Positions 16,817 through 26,762 of a stretch of DNA of 55,106 nucleotides are shown one piece after another. This DNA is from Clostridium sp. Marseille-Q2269 (GTDB lineage Bacteria; Bacillota; Clostridia; Clostridiales; Clostridiaceae): positions 1 to 55,106 of the forward strand of contig NZ_CALSFS010000004.1 in assembly GCF_943736985.1 (NCBI RefSeq). Direction: 5' to 3'. A model generated the notes under the pieces. The model saw only the letters and a list, made by a program, of their open reading frames with translations. It made no database searches and was not told the DNA's origin. A program made the position numbers and the translations under genes. How positions within the stretch are numbered: the first letter of the stretch is position 1; every line of letters begins with the position of its first letter.

Positions 16817-18034
16817 ATGGAATTATTAAAGCACGAATTATATAAAATATTTTCTAAAAAGTACTTGCTCTTAATATTAGGAGGAATACTGTTATTGGTT
16901 CATGGCTCTAATGGTATTATTGAATTTAAAGAGGTTAAAAATTATTATGAATCAACAAATGTATTATATAATTATACAAAACCTTTTGAAGGAAAAATAA
17001 CTAAGGGGAAAGAAGAAAAATTATCTAATATTGTTAAAAGTACTAAAGATAAAGATGATAGTAGGAAAAGAATATATGAACGAATATGGAATAATTATTC
17101 TCAGCAAAATAGACCAAAATTTGTAGCTATAGCTGATGTTTTAAGAAAAGCAGATCCACTGTTTTATAATAAAAAACTAGATAGTAGACCTCAAGATTTT
17201 AAAGGATATACACTAAAGGAATTAGATAAAAATTTAATGGATCTTAAAAAATTTGGAAAGGAAAATTCTTATGAATATAAAAATAAAACTATAGCTAATG
17301 ATATGTATAAAAAACTTTCAGAACCTAAGTTTTTTTATACAGAAGGGTGGCAATATATATCTAGTTTTGTAAATGAGACAAATTTTATTATTATAGTTAT
17401 AATGCTTTTGTTAGGGGTCTCTCCTATGTTTTCAGATGAATATAAAACTAAAGTAGATACAATAATTTTATCTACTAAAAAAGGTAGAAGTCAGTGTGTT
17501 AGGGCAAAGATATTAGCTTCTATTATATATGCTGTATTTATAACTTTTATATGTAATCTTATAAGTACTGTTTTAGTAAATATAGCATATGGATGGCAAG
17601 GATTTAGTGCACCTATGCAATGTTTATGGGATTTTATATGTTCTCCATATAATCTTACTATAGGCGAATTTAATCTTACATTATTTTTTACAACAGTAAT
17701 AGGAGCTATAATATTTGCACTATTGATATTGCTGATATCTAATATTACAAGATCATCTATGATGACTTTCTTTATTTCTGGATTTATATTGATGTTTCCA
17801 ATGTTAGTACAAAGATTTGGTGCAAATGCAAACTTTTGGTGGGAAAAGCCTTTGATAAGCTTAAGTATTGCACAGATTCTTAGTGGTGTAAAAATATATG
17901 ATGTATTTTCTACTATTAATATATTTGGACATCCTGTGATTTACCCTTATTTTATATTAACCTACTCCGCTCTGTTAGCAATTTTATTAATATATATTTT
18001 ACACAATAGATTAAAATATGAACAGATAAAATAA
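16817..18034 (+). CDS. ABC-2-type permease
   Basis: The 405-residue permease has one membrane segment at about 15-35, then a large soluble loop of about 140 residues (Lys/Asp/Tyr-rich). Five more segments follow (from NFIIIVIMLLLGVSPMFSDEY to YSALLAILLIYIL). The DEYKTKVDTIILSTKKGRSQCVRAKILAS stretch (quoted in part) is the usual ABC-2 coupling region after the second segment. ATG 16817 follows AGGGGGGTTG. It is the natural partner of the ATPase at 15845-16714. Confidence 0.82.
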   Translation: MELLKHELYKIFSKKYLLLILGGILLLVHGSNGIIEFKEVKNYYESTNVLYNYTKPFEGKITKGKEEKLSNIVKSTKDKDDSRKRIYERIWNNYSQQNRPKFVAIADVLRKADPLFYNKKLDSRPQDFKGYTLKELDKNLMDLKKFGKENSYEYKNKTIANDMYKKLSEPKFFYTEGWQYISSFVNETNFIIIVIMLLLGVSPMFSDEYKTKVDTIILSTKKGRSQCVRAKILASIIYAVFITFICNLISTVLVNIAYGWQGFSAPMQCLWDFICSPYNLTIGEFNLTLFFTTVIGAIIFALLILLISNITRSSMMTFFISGFILMFPMLVQRFGANANFWWEKPLISLSIAQILSGVKIYDVFSTINIFGHPVIYPYFILTYSALLAILLIYILHNRLKYEQIK

Positions 18035-18046
18035 TAATATAATCTT

Positions 18047-18117
18047 TATATAGTTTCAACTATTTATAATGAATTTATATTTTAAATAAAATTTTATAGA
18101 TAGTTGAAAATCTATAT
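18047..18117. repeat. interrupted inverted repeat after the permease
   Basis: Arms near 18047-18064 and 18100-18117 pair around TTCAACTAT/ATAGTTGAA. There is no T-run after it, so terminator function is uncertain. Confidence 0.35.
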
Positions 18118-18229
18118 TGTTATAAGATTTATGAATAGTTATAGAAAATAACAATTTATTAAGAGATAATTGTATTATATATTTATAATATGTAATAGAG
18201 AAATATATAAAAGAGAAGGATTGTTATAT

Positions 18230-18484
18230 ATGGCATATGTTTATATTTTAGAGTGTAAGGATGGAACTTTATATACAGGATGGACAACAGATATTGAAAG
18301 AAGAATAAGTGAGCACAATAAAGGAACAGGTGCAAAATATACTAGAGCTAGAAGACCAGTGGTTTTAAAATATTTTGAGAAATTTAATACTAATAGAGAA
18401 GCCATGAAAAGAGAATATGAAATCAAAACATTTTCTAGAAAAGATAAAATAAAATTAATTGATTATAATTCGATGGGATTGTAA
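18230..18484 (+). CDS. GIY-YIG domain protein (UPF0213/YhbQ-YazA type)
   Basis: The 84-residue protein is a bare GIY-YIG domain: AYVYILECKDGTLYTGWTTD (VYI...YTG in place of GIY...YIG), RISEHNKGTGAKYTRARRPV with its conserved Arg/His, and a Glu near residue 57 (REAMKREYEIK). This stand-alone family is widespread and of unclear biological role, perhaps DNA repair or nuclease. ATG 18230 lies nine nt after AAGGA. Earlier in-frame starts, back to 18170, have no ribosome site. It is followed by the proS promoter. Confidence 0.85.
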   Translation: MAYVYILECKDGTLYTGWTTDIERRISEHNKGTGAKYTRARRPVVLKYFEKFNTNREAMKREYEIKTFSRKDKIKLIDYNSMGL

Positions 18485-18560
18485 ATAATATCAATATTAT
18501 ATAACTTTATGAGCATATTAAAATTATAAAAAATATGGAAAATTAAAGCTAGTTAAGCTA

Positions 18561-18589
18561 TTGACAATGTTTATAATATAACTTATCAT
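18561..18589 (+). promoter_or_regulatory. sigma-A promoter of the proS leader
   Basis: TTGACA (18561-18566), 17 nt spacing, TATCAT (18584-18589). The T-box RNA would begin near 18596. Confidence 0.65.
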
Positions 18590-18599
18590 AATAATTAAA

Positions 18600-18850
18600 T
18601 ATTTAAAAATTATATAAATTTATAGCAAAGAAGAGGAATAGTAGATTCCTATGCTTTTTACAGAGAAGGATGTAAGATGAGAATTCCTAAAAGCTAAGTT
18701 TTGAACCAGCCTCAGAGTTCTGTACTGAAATTTAAGTAGGATACAGCGGAAAAATTCCGTTATCAATAAAAGTGAGCATATTTTATATGTTAACAAGGGT
18801 GGTACCACCGGCATAACTTCGGTCCCTGTCTAGGGATTAGGAGTTTTTTT
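18600..18850 (+). promoter_or_regulatory. T-box leader controlling proS (tRNA-Pro responsive)
   Basis: Stem I begins at GAGGAATAGTAG. The conserved T-box AGGGTGGTACCACCG is at 18796-18810. The competing terminator (18815-18845, ending in a seven-T run) lies before the gene. The antiterminator bulge TGGT would pair with a tRNA ending in A-CCA. The segment GAACCAG (about 18700) puts CCA in a plausible specifier position for proline, though the loop was not folded rigorously. Confidence 0.88.
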
Positions 18851-18884
18851 ATTTATAAAAATAAATTCTAGGGAGGAATTTAAT

Positions 18885-20321
18885 ATGGCAAAAAATAAAA
18901 AGTTTGTTGAAGATATTACACCTATGGATGAAGACTTTGCACAATGGTATACAGATATAGTAAAAAAGGCTGAACTTGCAGATTATTCAAGTGTAAGAGG
19001 TTGTATGATAATACGTCCTTATGCCTATGGTATGTGGGAAATGATTCAAAAGGATTTAGATTCAAGGTTTAAAGCTACAGGACATGAAAATGTATATATG
19101 CCTTTATTTATACCAGAAAGCTTACTAAATAAAGAAAAGGATCATATAGAAGGGTTTGCACCAGAAGTTGCATGGGTAACTCATGGTGGAGAAGAAGAAC
19201 TTACAGAAAGATTATGTGTTAGACCTACATCAGAAACATTATTCTGTGAACACTATGCTAAAATAGTTCAATCTTATAAAGATTTACCAAAACTTTATAA
19301 TCAATGGTGTTCAGTAGTAAGATGGGAAAAAACTACAAGACCATTTTTAAGAACTGCAGAATTCTTATGGCAAGAAGGTCATACAATTCATGCTACAGCA
19401 GAAGAAGCTAGAAAAGAAACAGAACAAATGCTTAATGTGTATGCAGAACATGTTGAAAATGTATTGGCTATACCTGTAATAAAGGGACAAAAGACAGAAA
19501 AAGAAAAATTTGCAGGAGCAGAAGCCACATATACAATAGAAAGTTTAATGCATGATGGTAAAGCATTGCAAACAGGTACATCACATTATCTTGGAGATCA
19601 TTTTGCAAAAGCTTTTGGAATACAATATTCAGATAAAGAAGGAAAACTTCAAAATGTTCATCAAACTTCATGGGGAGTTACAACTCGTATGCTAGGGGCT
19701 ATAATAATGGTTCACGGAGATGATAGTGGATTAGTAGTTCCACCAAGAATAGCCCCAATACAAGTAGTTATAGTTCCAGTAGCTCAACATAAAGAAGGAG
19801 TACTTGATAAGGCATATGAACTAAAAGAAAGAGTTTCAAAAGTAGCTAGAGTTAAACTTGATGATACAGATAAAATGCCAGGTTGGAAGTTTAACGAATA
19901 TGAAATGAAAGGTGTTCCAATAAGATTAGAAGTTGGTCCTAAAGATATAGAAAAAAATCAAGTAGTATTAGCAAGAAGAGATACAGGAGAAAAAATAGTA
20001 GTTTCTATGGATGAATTAGAGACAGTTATACCAGAACTTTTAGATAATATACACGAAACTATGTACAACAAAGCTAAAAAGAGAATGGAAGAAAAAACTA
20101 GTGTAGCTAAAGATATGGACGAATTTAAAAAAGTTGTTGAAGATAAAGATGGTTTTGTAAAAGCTATGTGGTGCGGAGATATAGAATGTGAAGAAAAAAT
20201 AAAAGAAGAAACAGGAGCTAGTTCTAGATGCATACCATTTAATGAAGAACATGTATCAGATACTTGCGTATGCTGTGGTAAAAAAGCTAAAAACCTAGTT
20301 TACTGGGGAAGAGCATACTAA
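18885..20321 (+). CDS. proS: prolyl-tRNA synthetase, archaeal/eukaryal type
   Basis: The 478-residue class II synthetase attaches proline to tRNA-Pro in the cytoplasm. The motif 2 region is around [14 protein letters not shown] and QWCSVVRWE (residues about 115-150). The [15 protein letters not shown] substrate loop and motif 3 [14 protein letters not shown] (about 285) follow. An anticodon-binding domain starts at IQVVIVPV. The C-terminal zinc-type region has four Cys ([15 protein letters not shown]) and ends in WGRAY with the terminal Tyr. The long INS editing domain of bacterial-type ProRS is absent. ATG 18885 follows GGGAGGA. Expression is controlled by the T-box leader upstream. Confidence 0.95.
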   Translation: MAKNKKFVEDITPMDEDFAQWYTDIVKKAELADYSSVRGCMIIRPYAYGMWEMIQKDLDSRFKATGHENVYMPLFIPESLLNKEKDHIEGFAPEVAWVTHGGEEELTERLCVRPTSETLFCEHYAKIVQSYKDLPKLYNQWCSVVRWEKTTRPFLRTAEFLWQEGHTIHATAEEARKETEQMLNVYAEHVENVLAIPVIKGQKTEKEKFAGAEATYTIESLMHDGKALQTGTSHYLGDHFAKAFGIQYSDKEGKLQNVHQTSWGVTTRMLGAIIMVHGDDSGLVVPPRIAPIQVVIVPVAQHKEGVLDKAYELKERVSKVARVKLDDTDKMPGWKFNEYEMKGVPIRLEVGPKDIEKNQVVLARRDTGEKIVVSMDELETVIPELLDNIHETMYNKAKKRMEEKTSVAKDMDEFKKVVEDKDGFVKAMWCGDIECEEKIKEETGASSRCIPFNEEHVSDTCVCCGKKAKNLVYWGRAY

Positions 20322-20370
20322 TATAATTTTCATAAAAAATTATATTTAATTTAGTATATTAAAATTAGAA

Positions 20371-20412
20371 AAAGGCATAGAAAAATCTATAATTATTTTT
20401 CTATGTCTTTTC
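20371..20412 (+). terminator. terminator of proS
   Basis: A 15-bp stem with one wobble (20371-20385 with 20396-20410) is followed by TTCT. Confidence 0.6.
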
Positions 20413-20534
20413 TCAATGTTTATTTATGGTAACCTTTAACTTAGTATTTGTAAATTATGGTGTAATTTTTTTTGTAAAGAGGTATAATGTATGTGTAATA
20501 GGAAAAATAAATTATTTATTGAGGGGGTATTCTT

Positions 20535-21926
20535 TTGGACATAAACAGCGTAATAGAGAATCTAAAAGAAGATCTTATAGATTCTACCGCAGAATTAGTT
20601 AAAATTAAAAGTATAGCAGGGGAAGCAAAAGAAGGTAAACCTTATGGGGAAGGCGTAGCTAGTGCTTTAGAAAAAGCATTAGAAATAAGTAAAAAGTTAG
20701 GTTTTAAAACTGTAAATGTAGATGGTTATGTTGGCTATGCAGAATATGGTGAAGGTGACGAATATGTGGGTGTTTTAGGACATCTAGATATAGTTCCAGA
20801 GGGAGACGGATGGAAATATCCACCTTATGGGGCAGAAATACATGATGGAAAGATGCATGGTAGAGGAACTACAGATGATAAAGGACCTATAATTGCAGCA
20901 TTATATGGATTAAAGGCTATAAAAGAAGCTAAACTTCCTTTGTCTAAAAAAGTTAGAATTTTATTTGGAACAAACGAAGAAATGGGATCTACTGAAATAG
21001 AGCATTATTTAGCAAAAGAGAAACCACCAGTACTTGGATTTACTCCTGATGCTGAGTACCCAATAATTTATGCTGAAAAAGGAATTACAATATTTGATGT
21101 AGTAAAAGATTTAAAGGTAAAAAGCAATAAAGATATTAAATTAAAATATATTAAAGGTGGAGAAGCTTCTAATATGGTACCAGATTATTGTGAAGCTGGC
21201 ATAGAATGCACAGATACTGATATGGTTATAAGAGCTGTAGAGTATTGTGCCACTAAAAATAAAATAGATTTAAGTGCAGAAGAAAAAGAAGGATTAGTTG
21301 TAATTAAATCTATGGGTATGTCTGCTCATGGTAGTACACCAGAGCTTGGGAAAAATGCTATAATGCAAATGTTTAAAATTTTAGCAGACCTTCCATTAGG
21401 ACATTGTGATGAATTACAATTTATAAGATTTTTCAATAATAATGTAGGAAATGAAACTGATGGTAAATCTTTTGGAGTAGATCTAGAAGATAAACCTTCA
21501 GGTAAATTAAGCTTTAATGTTGGAACTATTTCTATGGATGAAAATGAAATAAGAATGTCATTAAACTTAAGATATCCAGTTACACATAAAGTAGAGGATC
21601 TTATGGAAAGATTCAATAAAAAAATAGAAGGAACAGAAATAAGAATAGAAAATTTGGAAGATCAAAAACCTTTATATTTTGATGCTGAACATAAATTGAT
21701 AAAATCATTACAAAAGGTATATAAAGAACAAACAGGAAAAGAACCAAAACTATTGGCTATAGGGGGAGGAACTTATGCAAAGGAAATGCCTAATATAGTT
21801 GCTTTTGGACCAATTTTCCCAGGAGAACCAGATGTAATTCATAAAAAAGATGAATATATAGGATTAGAAAATTTAGTTTTAAATGCTAAAATATACGGAC
21901 ATGCTATATATGAATTAGCTAAATAG
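20535..21926 (+). CDS. pepV: M20-family dipeptidase (PepV-like)
   Basis: The 463-residue zinc metallopeptidase cleaves dipeptides in the cytoplasm. Visible residues are GHLDIVPEGDGW (first metal His and Asp, about residue 84), GRGTTDDKGP with the bridging Asp (about 118), GTNEEMGS with the catalytic Glu pair (about 152), and PDAEYP. A lid domain covers about 180-400. The last metal His is in PDVIHKKDEY near 440. The start is TTG 20535 after GAGGGGG. The gene is monocistronic, with a terminator at 21957-21998. Confidence 0.88.
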   Translation: MDINSVIENLKEDLIDSTAELVKIKSIAGEAKEGKPYGEGVASALEKALEISKKLGFKTVNVDGYVGYAEYGEGDEYVGVLGHLDIVPEGDGWKYPPYGAEIHDGKMHGRGTTDDKGPIIAALYGLKAIKEAKLPLSKKVRILFGTNEEMGSTEIEHYLAKEKPPVLGFTPDAEYPIIYAEKGITIFDVVKDLKVKSNKDIKLKYIKGGEASNMVPDYCEAGIECTDTDMVIRAVEYCATKNKIDLSAEEKEGLVVIKSMGMSAHGSTPELGKNAIMQMFKILADLPLGHCDELQFIRFFNNNVGNETDGKSFGVDLEDKPSGKLSFNVGTISMDENEIRMSLNLRYPVTHKVEDLMERFNKKIEGTEIRIENLEDQKPLYFDAEHKLIKSLQKVYKEQTGKEPKLLAIGGGTYAKEMPNIVAFGPIFPGEPDVIHKKDEYIGLENLVLNAKIYGHAIYELAK

Positions 21927-21956
21927 TATATTTATAAGATTTATAGTTATTTGGAA

Positions 21957-22000
21957 AAAAGATATGAGATAAATGTATAATATTTGCTCATATCTTTTAT
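21957..22000 (+). terminator. terminator of pepV
   Basis: A perfect 12-bp stem (21957-21968 with 21987-21998) is followed by ATTTCT. Confidence 0.65.
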
Positions 22001-22120
22001 TTCTCTATAATAATTTACATTACTGTATAGTTTTCTTGGAATAAAAATTGTATTTATAATATAGAAGAATATATATATAAAGTGATATTAAAGGTACATA
22101 TAGATATGATATCCATAAGT

Positions 22121-22182
22121 TAATGTTAAATTTATTATTAAATATTTTATTTAACAAATATTTAATAATAAATTTAACATTA
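22121..22182. repeat. perfect 27-bp inverted repeat
   Basis: Arms 22121-22147 and 22156-22182 are exact reverse complements around an 8-nt loop. The stem is almost purely A/T and no T-run follows, unlike a normal terminator. It lies in the 405-nt gap between pepV and the ftsH-like gene. The rest of that gap shows no gene. Confidence 0.85.
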
Positions 22183-22331
22183 GTCCAAATAACAATATAG
22201 TAATAACAAAAAAAATGTAATACTATTTATAGGAGAGAATAATTATATTTATTTTTTTATAATTATGATAAAATATACTATACTGCATGTTTAGGGTGTA
22301 AATTTATTTAATATAAAACGGAGGAAAAATT

Positions 22332-24314
22332 ATGTCTAAGAATAGTAAATTTGACAAAAATAAAATAAAGTATGTTGCTTATTATGCTGTAGCAGTGGCT
22401 TTAATAGTGTTTATGCTTAATGATTACATTACAAATATAAAATCCGATCATATAAAATATAGCGAATTTATGAAATATTTAAATCAAAATAAAATAGAAG
22501 AAGTTCAATTAACAAGAGATAAAATAATAATTCATCCTAAGATAAAAGAAGGAGAAAAGAATAAAATCATGTACACAGAGGCAGTTTATGACCCTGATTT
22601 AGTAAAAAAATTAGCATCTGCTAATGTGAAATATGGTGGCGTTCCTCAGGAAAGTTCAGCTATAAAAAGTTTTATTTTCAACTGGATTATACCTATGATG
22701 ATATTTATGTTCTTTGGAAAATTGATATTTGGAAAATTGAATAAAAAGATGGGTAGTGGTGTTATGTCTTTTGGGAAGAACACTGCTAAAATATATGGGG
22801 AAAATGAAACAGGAGTTAATTTTCAAGATGTAGCAGGACAAGATGAAGCTAAAGAATCTTTAGTGGAAATTGTAGACTTTCTACATAAACCGGAAAGATA
22901 CACAGACATAGGTGCCAGGCTGCCTAAAGGAGCACTACTTGTAGGTCCTCCAGGAACAGGTAAAACTTTATTAGCTAAGGCAGTAGCGGGAGAAGCTAAA
23001 GTACCTTTCTTTTCACTGTCAGGTTCAAGTTTTGTAGAAATGTTTGTAGGTATGGGGGCTGCCAGAGTAAGAGATTTATTTGAGCAAGCTCAAGACAAAG
23101 CCCCGTGCATAATATTTATAGATGAGATAGATGCTATAGGTAAGAGCAGAGATAATGCTATGAGTAGTAATGATGAAAGAGAACAAACTTTAAATCAGCT
23201 TTTGGCTGAAATGGATGGATTTGATTCATCTAAAGGTGTTGTTATACTGGCTGCTACTAATAGACCAGAAATATTAGATAAAGCTCTTTTAAGACCAGGT
23301 AGATTTGATAGAAGAGTAATAGTAGATAGACCAGATTTAAAGGGAAGAGAAGATATATTAAAGGTTCACTCAGATGGAGTAAAAATATCAAAAGAAGTAG
23401 ATATGTTATCTATTGCAAAAAGTACTCCAGGAGCAGTAGGTTCTGATTTAGCTAATATAATAAATGAAGCAGCATTAAGAGCTGTTAAAAATGGTAGACA
23501 AGAAGTTATACAAGAGGATTTAGAAGAAGCTGTTGAAGTTATTATTGCAGGTAAAGAGAAAAAAGATAGAATACTATCTCCACAAGAAAAAAGGCAAGTT
23601 GCTTTTCATGAGGTTGGGCATGCTCTTATAGCAGCATTACTTCCTAATACAGATCCAGTGCACAAAATAACTATTGTTCCAAGAACTATGGGAGCATTGG
23701 GTTATACTATGCAACTTCCAACAGAAGATAAATATTTAATAAATAAAGAAGAAATGATGGACCAAATAACAGTAATGTTAGGAGGACGTTCTGCGGAAGA
23801 AGTTAAATTTAATTCTGTATCTACAGGAGCTGCAAATGATATAGAAAGAGCTACTCAAACTGCTAGAAGTATGGTTTCCGTATATGGTATGACTGAAAGA
23901 TTTGACATGATGGCTTTAGAATCCGTTCAAAATAAATATCTAGATGGAAGACCAGTTCAAAATTGTAGCGCAGAAACAGCAGCTATAATAGATGAAGAAG
24001 CATTAAATATAATAAAAAATTGTCATGAAAAAGCAAAGGGCGTTTTAAAAGAAAATGAAGAATTATTAAATAAAATAACAGAAAGATTGCTAGAGAAGGA
24101 AACTCTTATGGGGGATGAATTCATGGCAATGGTTAAAGGAGAAAATAATTCTATATCAAAGCAAGTAGATGTGGATGAAGAGAAAAAAGTATTAGAAGAG
24201 AAAAGTAATGAAGGTAAATTAGAAGATAAAATATCAGATGAAAAGAATATAGATGATTCTGTAGTGGAGAATAAAAGCGTAGATATAGATGATAAACAAC
24301 CTACAGAAGAATAG
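22332..24314 (+). CDS. ftsH: FtsH-type ATP-dependent zinc metalloprotease
   Basis: The 660-residue membrane-anchored protease degrades unfolded or regulatory membrane and cytosolic proteins. Membrane segments lie at about 14-32 and 112-128, flanking a short extracytoplasmic domain. The AAA module has Walker A GPPGTGKT near residue 205, Walker [12 protein letters not shown] near 258, and second-region-of-homology [18 protein letters not shown]. The peptidase has zinc motif HEVGH near 426. The tail after about 605 is a Lys/Glu/Asp-rich low-complexity extension. ATG 22332 follows GGAGGAAAA. The neighbours are not the usual tilS/hpt, so this may be a second FtsH in the genome. It is followed after 20 nt by a HelD-type helicase, probably in one transcript. 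Confidence 0.92.
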   Translation: MSKNSKFDKNKIKYVAYYAVAVALIVFMLNDYITNIKSDHIKYSEFMKYLNQNKIEEVQLTRDKIIIHPKIKEGEKNKIMYTEAVYDPDLVKKLASANVKYGGVPQESSAIKSFIFNWIIPMMIFMFFGKLIFGKLNKKMGSGVMSFGKNTAKIYGENETGVNFQDVAGQDEAKESLVEIVDFLHKPERYTDIGARLPKGALLVGPPGTGKTLLAKAVAGEAKVPFFSLSGSSFVEMFVGMGAARVRDLFEQAQDKAPCIIFIDEIDAIGKSRDNAMSSNDEREQTLNQLLAEMDGFDSSKGVVILAATNRPEILDKALLRPGRFDRRVIVDRPDLKGREDILKVHSDGVKISKEVDMLSIAKSTPGAVGSDLANIINEAALRAVKNGRQEVIQEDLEEAVEVIIAGKEKKDRILSPQEKRQVAFHEVGHALIAALLPNTDPVHKITIVPRTMGALGYTMQLPTEDKYLINKEEMMDQITVMLGGRSAEEVKFNSVSTGAANDIERATQTARSMVSVYGMTERFDMMALESVQNKYLDGRPVQNCSAETAAIIDEEALNIIKNCHEKAKGVLKENEELLNKITERLLEKETLMGDEFMAMVKGENNSISKQVDVDEEKKVLEEKSNEGKLEDKISDEKNIDDSVVENKSVDIDDKQPTEE

Positions 24315-24334
24315 AACGAAATGGAGAGATGTTT

Positions 24335-26464
24335 ATGGATAATAAGGAAATTAACAATTCCATAGATAAATGTATAGACCTAAGTATGGAGAAAGAATAT
24401 CTAGATTTTATAATAGATAAAATTAGAAAAGAAACTAGCATATATTTAGATAAAAGAAAAGATACAGTACAAGATATAGTAGAATATAGAAAAGAATTTT
24501 TAGAAGAAGATAAAAATGATGAAGATAAGGTAGTAGAGTATTTTGATCATGATAGATATTTAAAAGAGAAACTTTATGGATTTATAGACAAAAAGCTAAA
24601 AGAATTAACAGTTTTAGAACAAAATCCTTATTTTGGGAGAGTTAATTTTATAGATGAAGGTGATGAGGATTCCATATATATAGGTAGATATGGCTTTTTA
24701 GAAACTGGCAGTTATAAGCCTTTTATTGTGGATTGGAGAGCTCCTATATCTCAAATATTTTATCAAGGCAAGCTAGGCAATATACCTTACGAATCACCAG
24801 AAGGTGAAATAGAGGTAGATGTTAAATCCAAAAGACAATATGTTATTCGTAAGGGAATATTAAAGGGTATGTTTGATTCTGTTTTAGATGTAAAAGATGA
24901 AGTTCTTCAAATGGTCCTAACTGAAAATACTAAGGAAAAATTAAAAGATATAGTTATGACTATACAAGAAGAGCAAGATAATTTAATTAGACAACCTAAA
25001 GATAAATCTATAATTGTAAATGGAGTGGCAGGTAGTGGAAAAACTACCATCGCTCTTCATAGAGTAGCGTACTTACTATATAATTATAGAAAGCAGATAC
25101 AAGATAAAGTACTAATACTAGGACCCAATAATATTTTTGTAGATTATATATCAGAGGTATTACCAAGCCTAGGTGAAAATGGTGTTAAACAAACTACATT
25201 TAAGGATTTTATAGAAGATCTAATTCCTATAGATAAGTTCATAGGATATGATGATTATATAAAAAGACTTATAGGAAAAGATAATAAGTTTATAGAAGAT
25301 ATAAAACATAAACAATCTATGGACTATATGAAAGATTTAAATAATTTTATGGATAGCTTAGAACAAAATACATTTACTACAAAAGATGTAATATTAGTTG
25401 ATGAAGTTGCTATCAGTAAAAAAGAAATAGATGAAATGCTGTATTCTTATTATAAATATATGCCGTTGTTTAAAAGGAGTAAAAAGGTAAAAAGAATAGT
25501 TTTTTCTAAGATAAGAGATGCAAGAAATAAAAAAGTTTATGAGATTAAAAAGCAGTATGAAGAAAAGATAAGTAAATTATCAAAAGAAGAGCTAGAACTT
25601 AGTAAAAATAATATAGAATTTGAAAGAAAAAATACTATAAGAAGTTTAGTAAAAAAATCTATAGAACTAAAAAAATCATTAGTATGGTTAAATAATCCAC
25701 AGGTTTTAGATGTATATAATGAATTTAATAAAAATAAGGAACTTACTATAGATGATGTTATTGCTATATTATATTTAAAAATAAAATTAGAGGGTTTAAG
25801 ATACAAAAATGAAATAAAACACATAGTAATAGATGAAGCACAGGATTATTCATTCTTACAATTTGTAGTATTAAAAGAGCTTACTGATTGTCAATCTTTC
25901 ACTATAGTAGGAGATGTTAATCAAAGAACATTACCTTGTAATAATCAGATTCCTATGTTATGCTTAGATTCTGTCTTTGATAGAGTTGATGTAGAATATT
26001 TTAATTTAGATAAAAGTTATAGATCAACAAAAGAGATTATGGAATATGCTAATAAATATTTGTCAACTAATAAAATTGTTCCTTTAGTAAGAGAAGGGGA
26101 GCCTGTAAAAGAAGTAACAGTAAATAATACACAGGAATTAGTAGATAAAATTAATTACTATTTAGATTATTTAGATAATAAAGAATATGAAAATATTGCA
26201 ATTATAACAGCAACACTAGAAAAAGGTAAAGTTATAGGAGCAGAATTGAAGAAAGAAAGATATATAAATCTAATACACAGAGAAGATATAATTTATTCTG
26301 GAGGAAAGATTATAATTCCTTCTTACTTATCAAAAGGATTAGAATTTGATGCCACCATTCTAGTATTAGATGATAACAATGAAATAGAGCATTTAAAATA
26401 TATAATGGCTACAAGAGCATTGCATGAAATGATAGTTGTACACAATGAAGATGAAAAGTTATAA
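24335..26464 (+). CDS. helD: HelD-type UvrD-like helicase
   Basis: The 709-residue superfamily 1 ATPase is of the HelD/helicase IV group, which removes stalled RNA polymerase from DNA in Gram-positives. An N-terminal coiled coil (residues 1-85) is followed by GRYGFLETGSYKPFIVDWRAP, a HelD hallmark quoted here in full. Walker A GVAGSGKTT is at about 230. Helicase motifs are IVIDEAQDYSFLQ near 505, VGDVNQRT near 527, DKSYRSTKEI near 565 and a C-terminal ATRALHEMIVV. ATG 24335 is preferred to 24329, which sits two nt from GGAGAG. It lies just downstream of the ftsH-like gene. Confidence 0.87.
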   Translation: MDNKEINNSIDKCIDLSMEKEYLDFIIDKIRKETSIYLDKRKDTVQDIVEYRKEFLEEDKNDEDKVVEYFDHDRYLKEKLYGFIDKKLKELTVLEQNPYFGRVNFIDEGDEDSIYIGRYGFLETGSYKPFIVDWRAPISQIFYQGKLGNIPYESPEGEIEVDVKSKRQYVIRKGILKGMFDSVLDVKDEVLQMVLTENTKEKLKDIVMTIQEEQDNLIRQPKDKSIIVNGVAGSGKTTIALHRVAYLLYNYRKQIQDKVLILGPNNIFVDYISEVLPSLGENGVKQTTFKDFIEDLIPIDKFIGYDDYIKRLIGKDNKFIEDIKHKQSMDYMKDLNNFMDSLEQNTFTTKDVILVDEVAISKKEIDEMLYSYYKYMPLFKRSKKVKRIVFSKIRDARNKKVYEIKKQYEEKISKLSKEELELSKNNIEFERKNTIRSLVKKSIELKKSLVWLNNPQVLDVYNEFNKNKELTIDDVIAILYLKIKLEGLRYKNEIKHIVIDEAQDYSFLQFVVLKELTDCQSFTIVGDVNQRTLPCNNQIPMLCLDSVFDRVDVEYFNLDKSYRSTKEIMEYANKYLSTNKIVPLVREGEPVKEVTVNNTQELVDKINYYLDYLDNKEYENIAIITATLEKGKVIGAELKKERYINLIHREDIIYSGGKIIIPSYLSKGLEFDATILVLDDNNEIEHLKYIMATRALHEMIVVHNEDEKL

Positions 26465-26762
26465 ACAATGTGGATAAGTTTTCATTAACAATGTGGACTA
26501 TTTATATAAATAAAAACTCTATTGAAAAATGTTTTATACTATGAGTTGTAATTAATAAGGCTTTAAATAAAATTAAAATAAAGAACTCCTAATTTATAAG
26601 AGTATATAAATTAGGAGTTCTTTATTTTTTAATGAAATTTTCCGAATTATATCTAAATTAAAAAGTCTCTTTTAATAAAAGCGTATATAAAAATTACATT
26701 AAATTATAACCTGTAATTAATTATTTGTTAAACAAATTTAATAAGTTTAATAAATTGCTAAG
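26465..26762. terminator. convergent intergenic region with strong bidirectional terminator
   Basis: The hairpin at 26580-26622 has a stem of about 18 bp around AACTCCTAATTTATA and ends in TTTATTTTTT on the plus strand. It separates helD from the convergent ATPase gene. No gene was seen in the gap. Confidence 0.75.
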
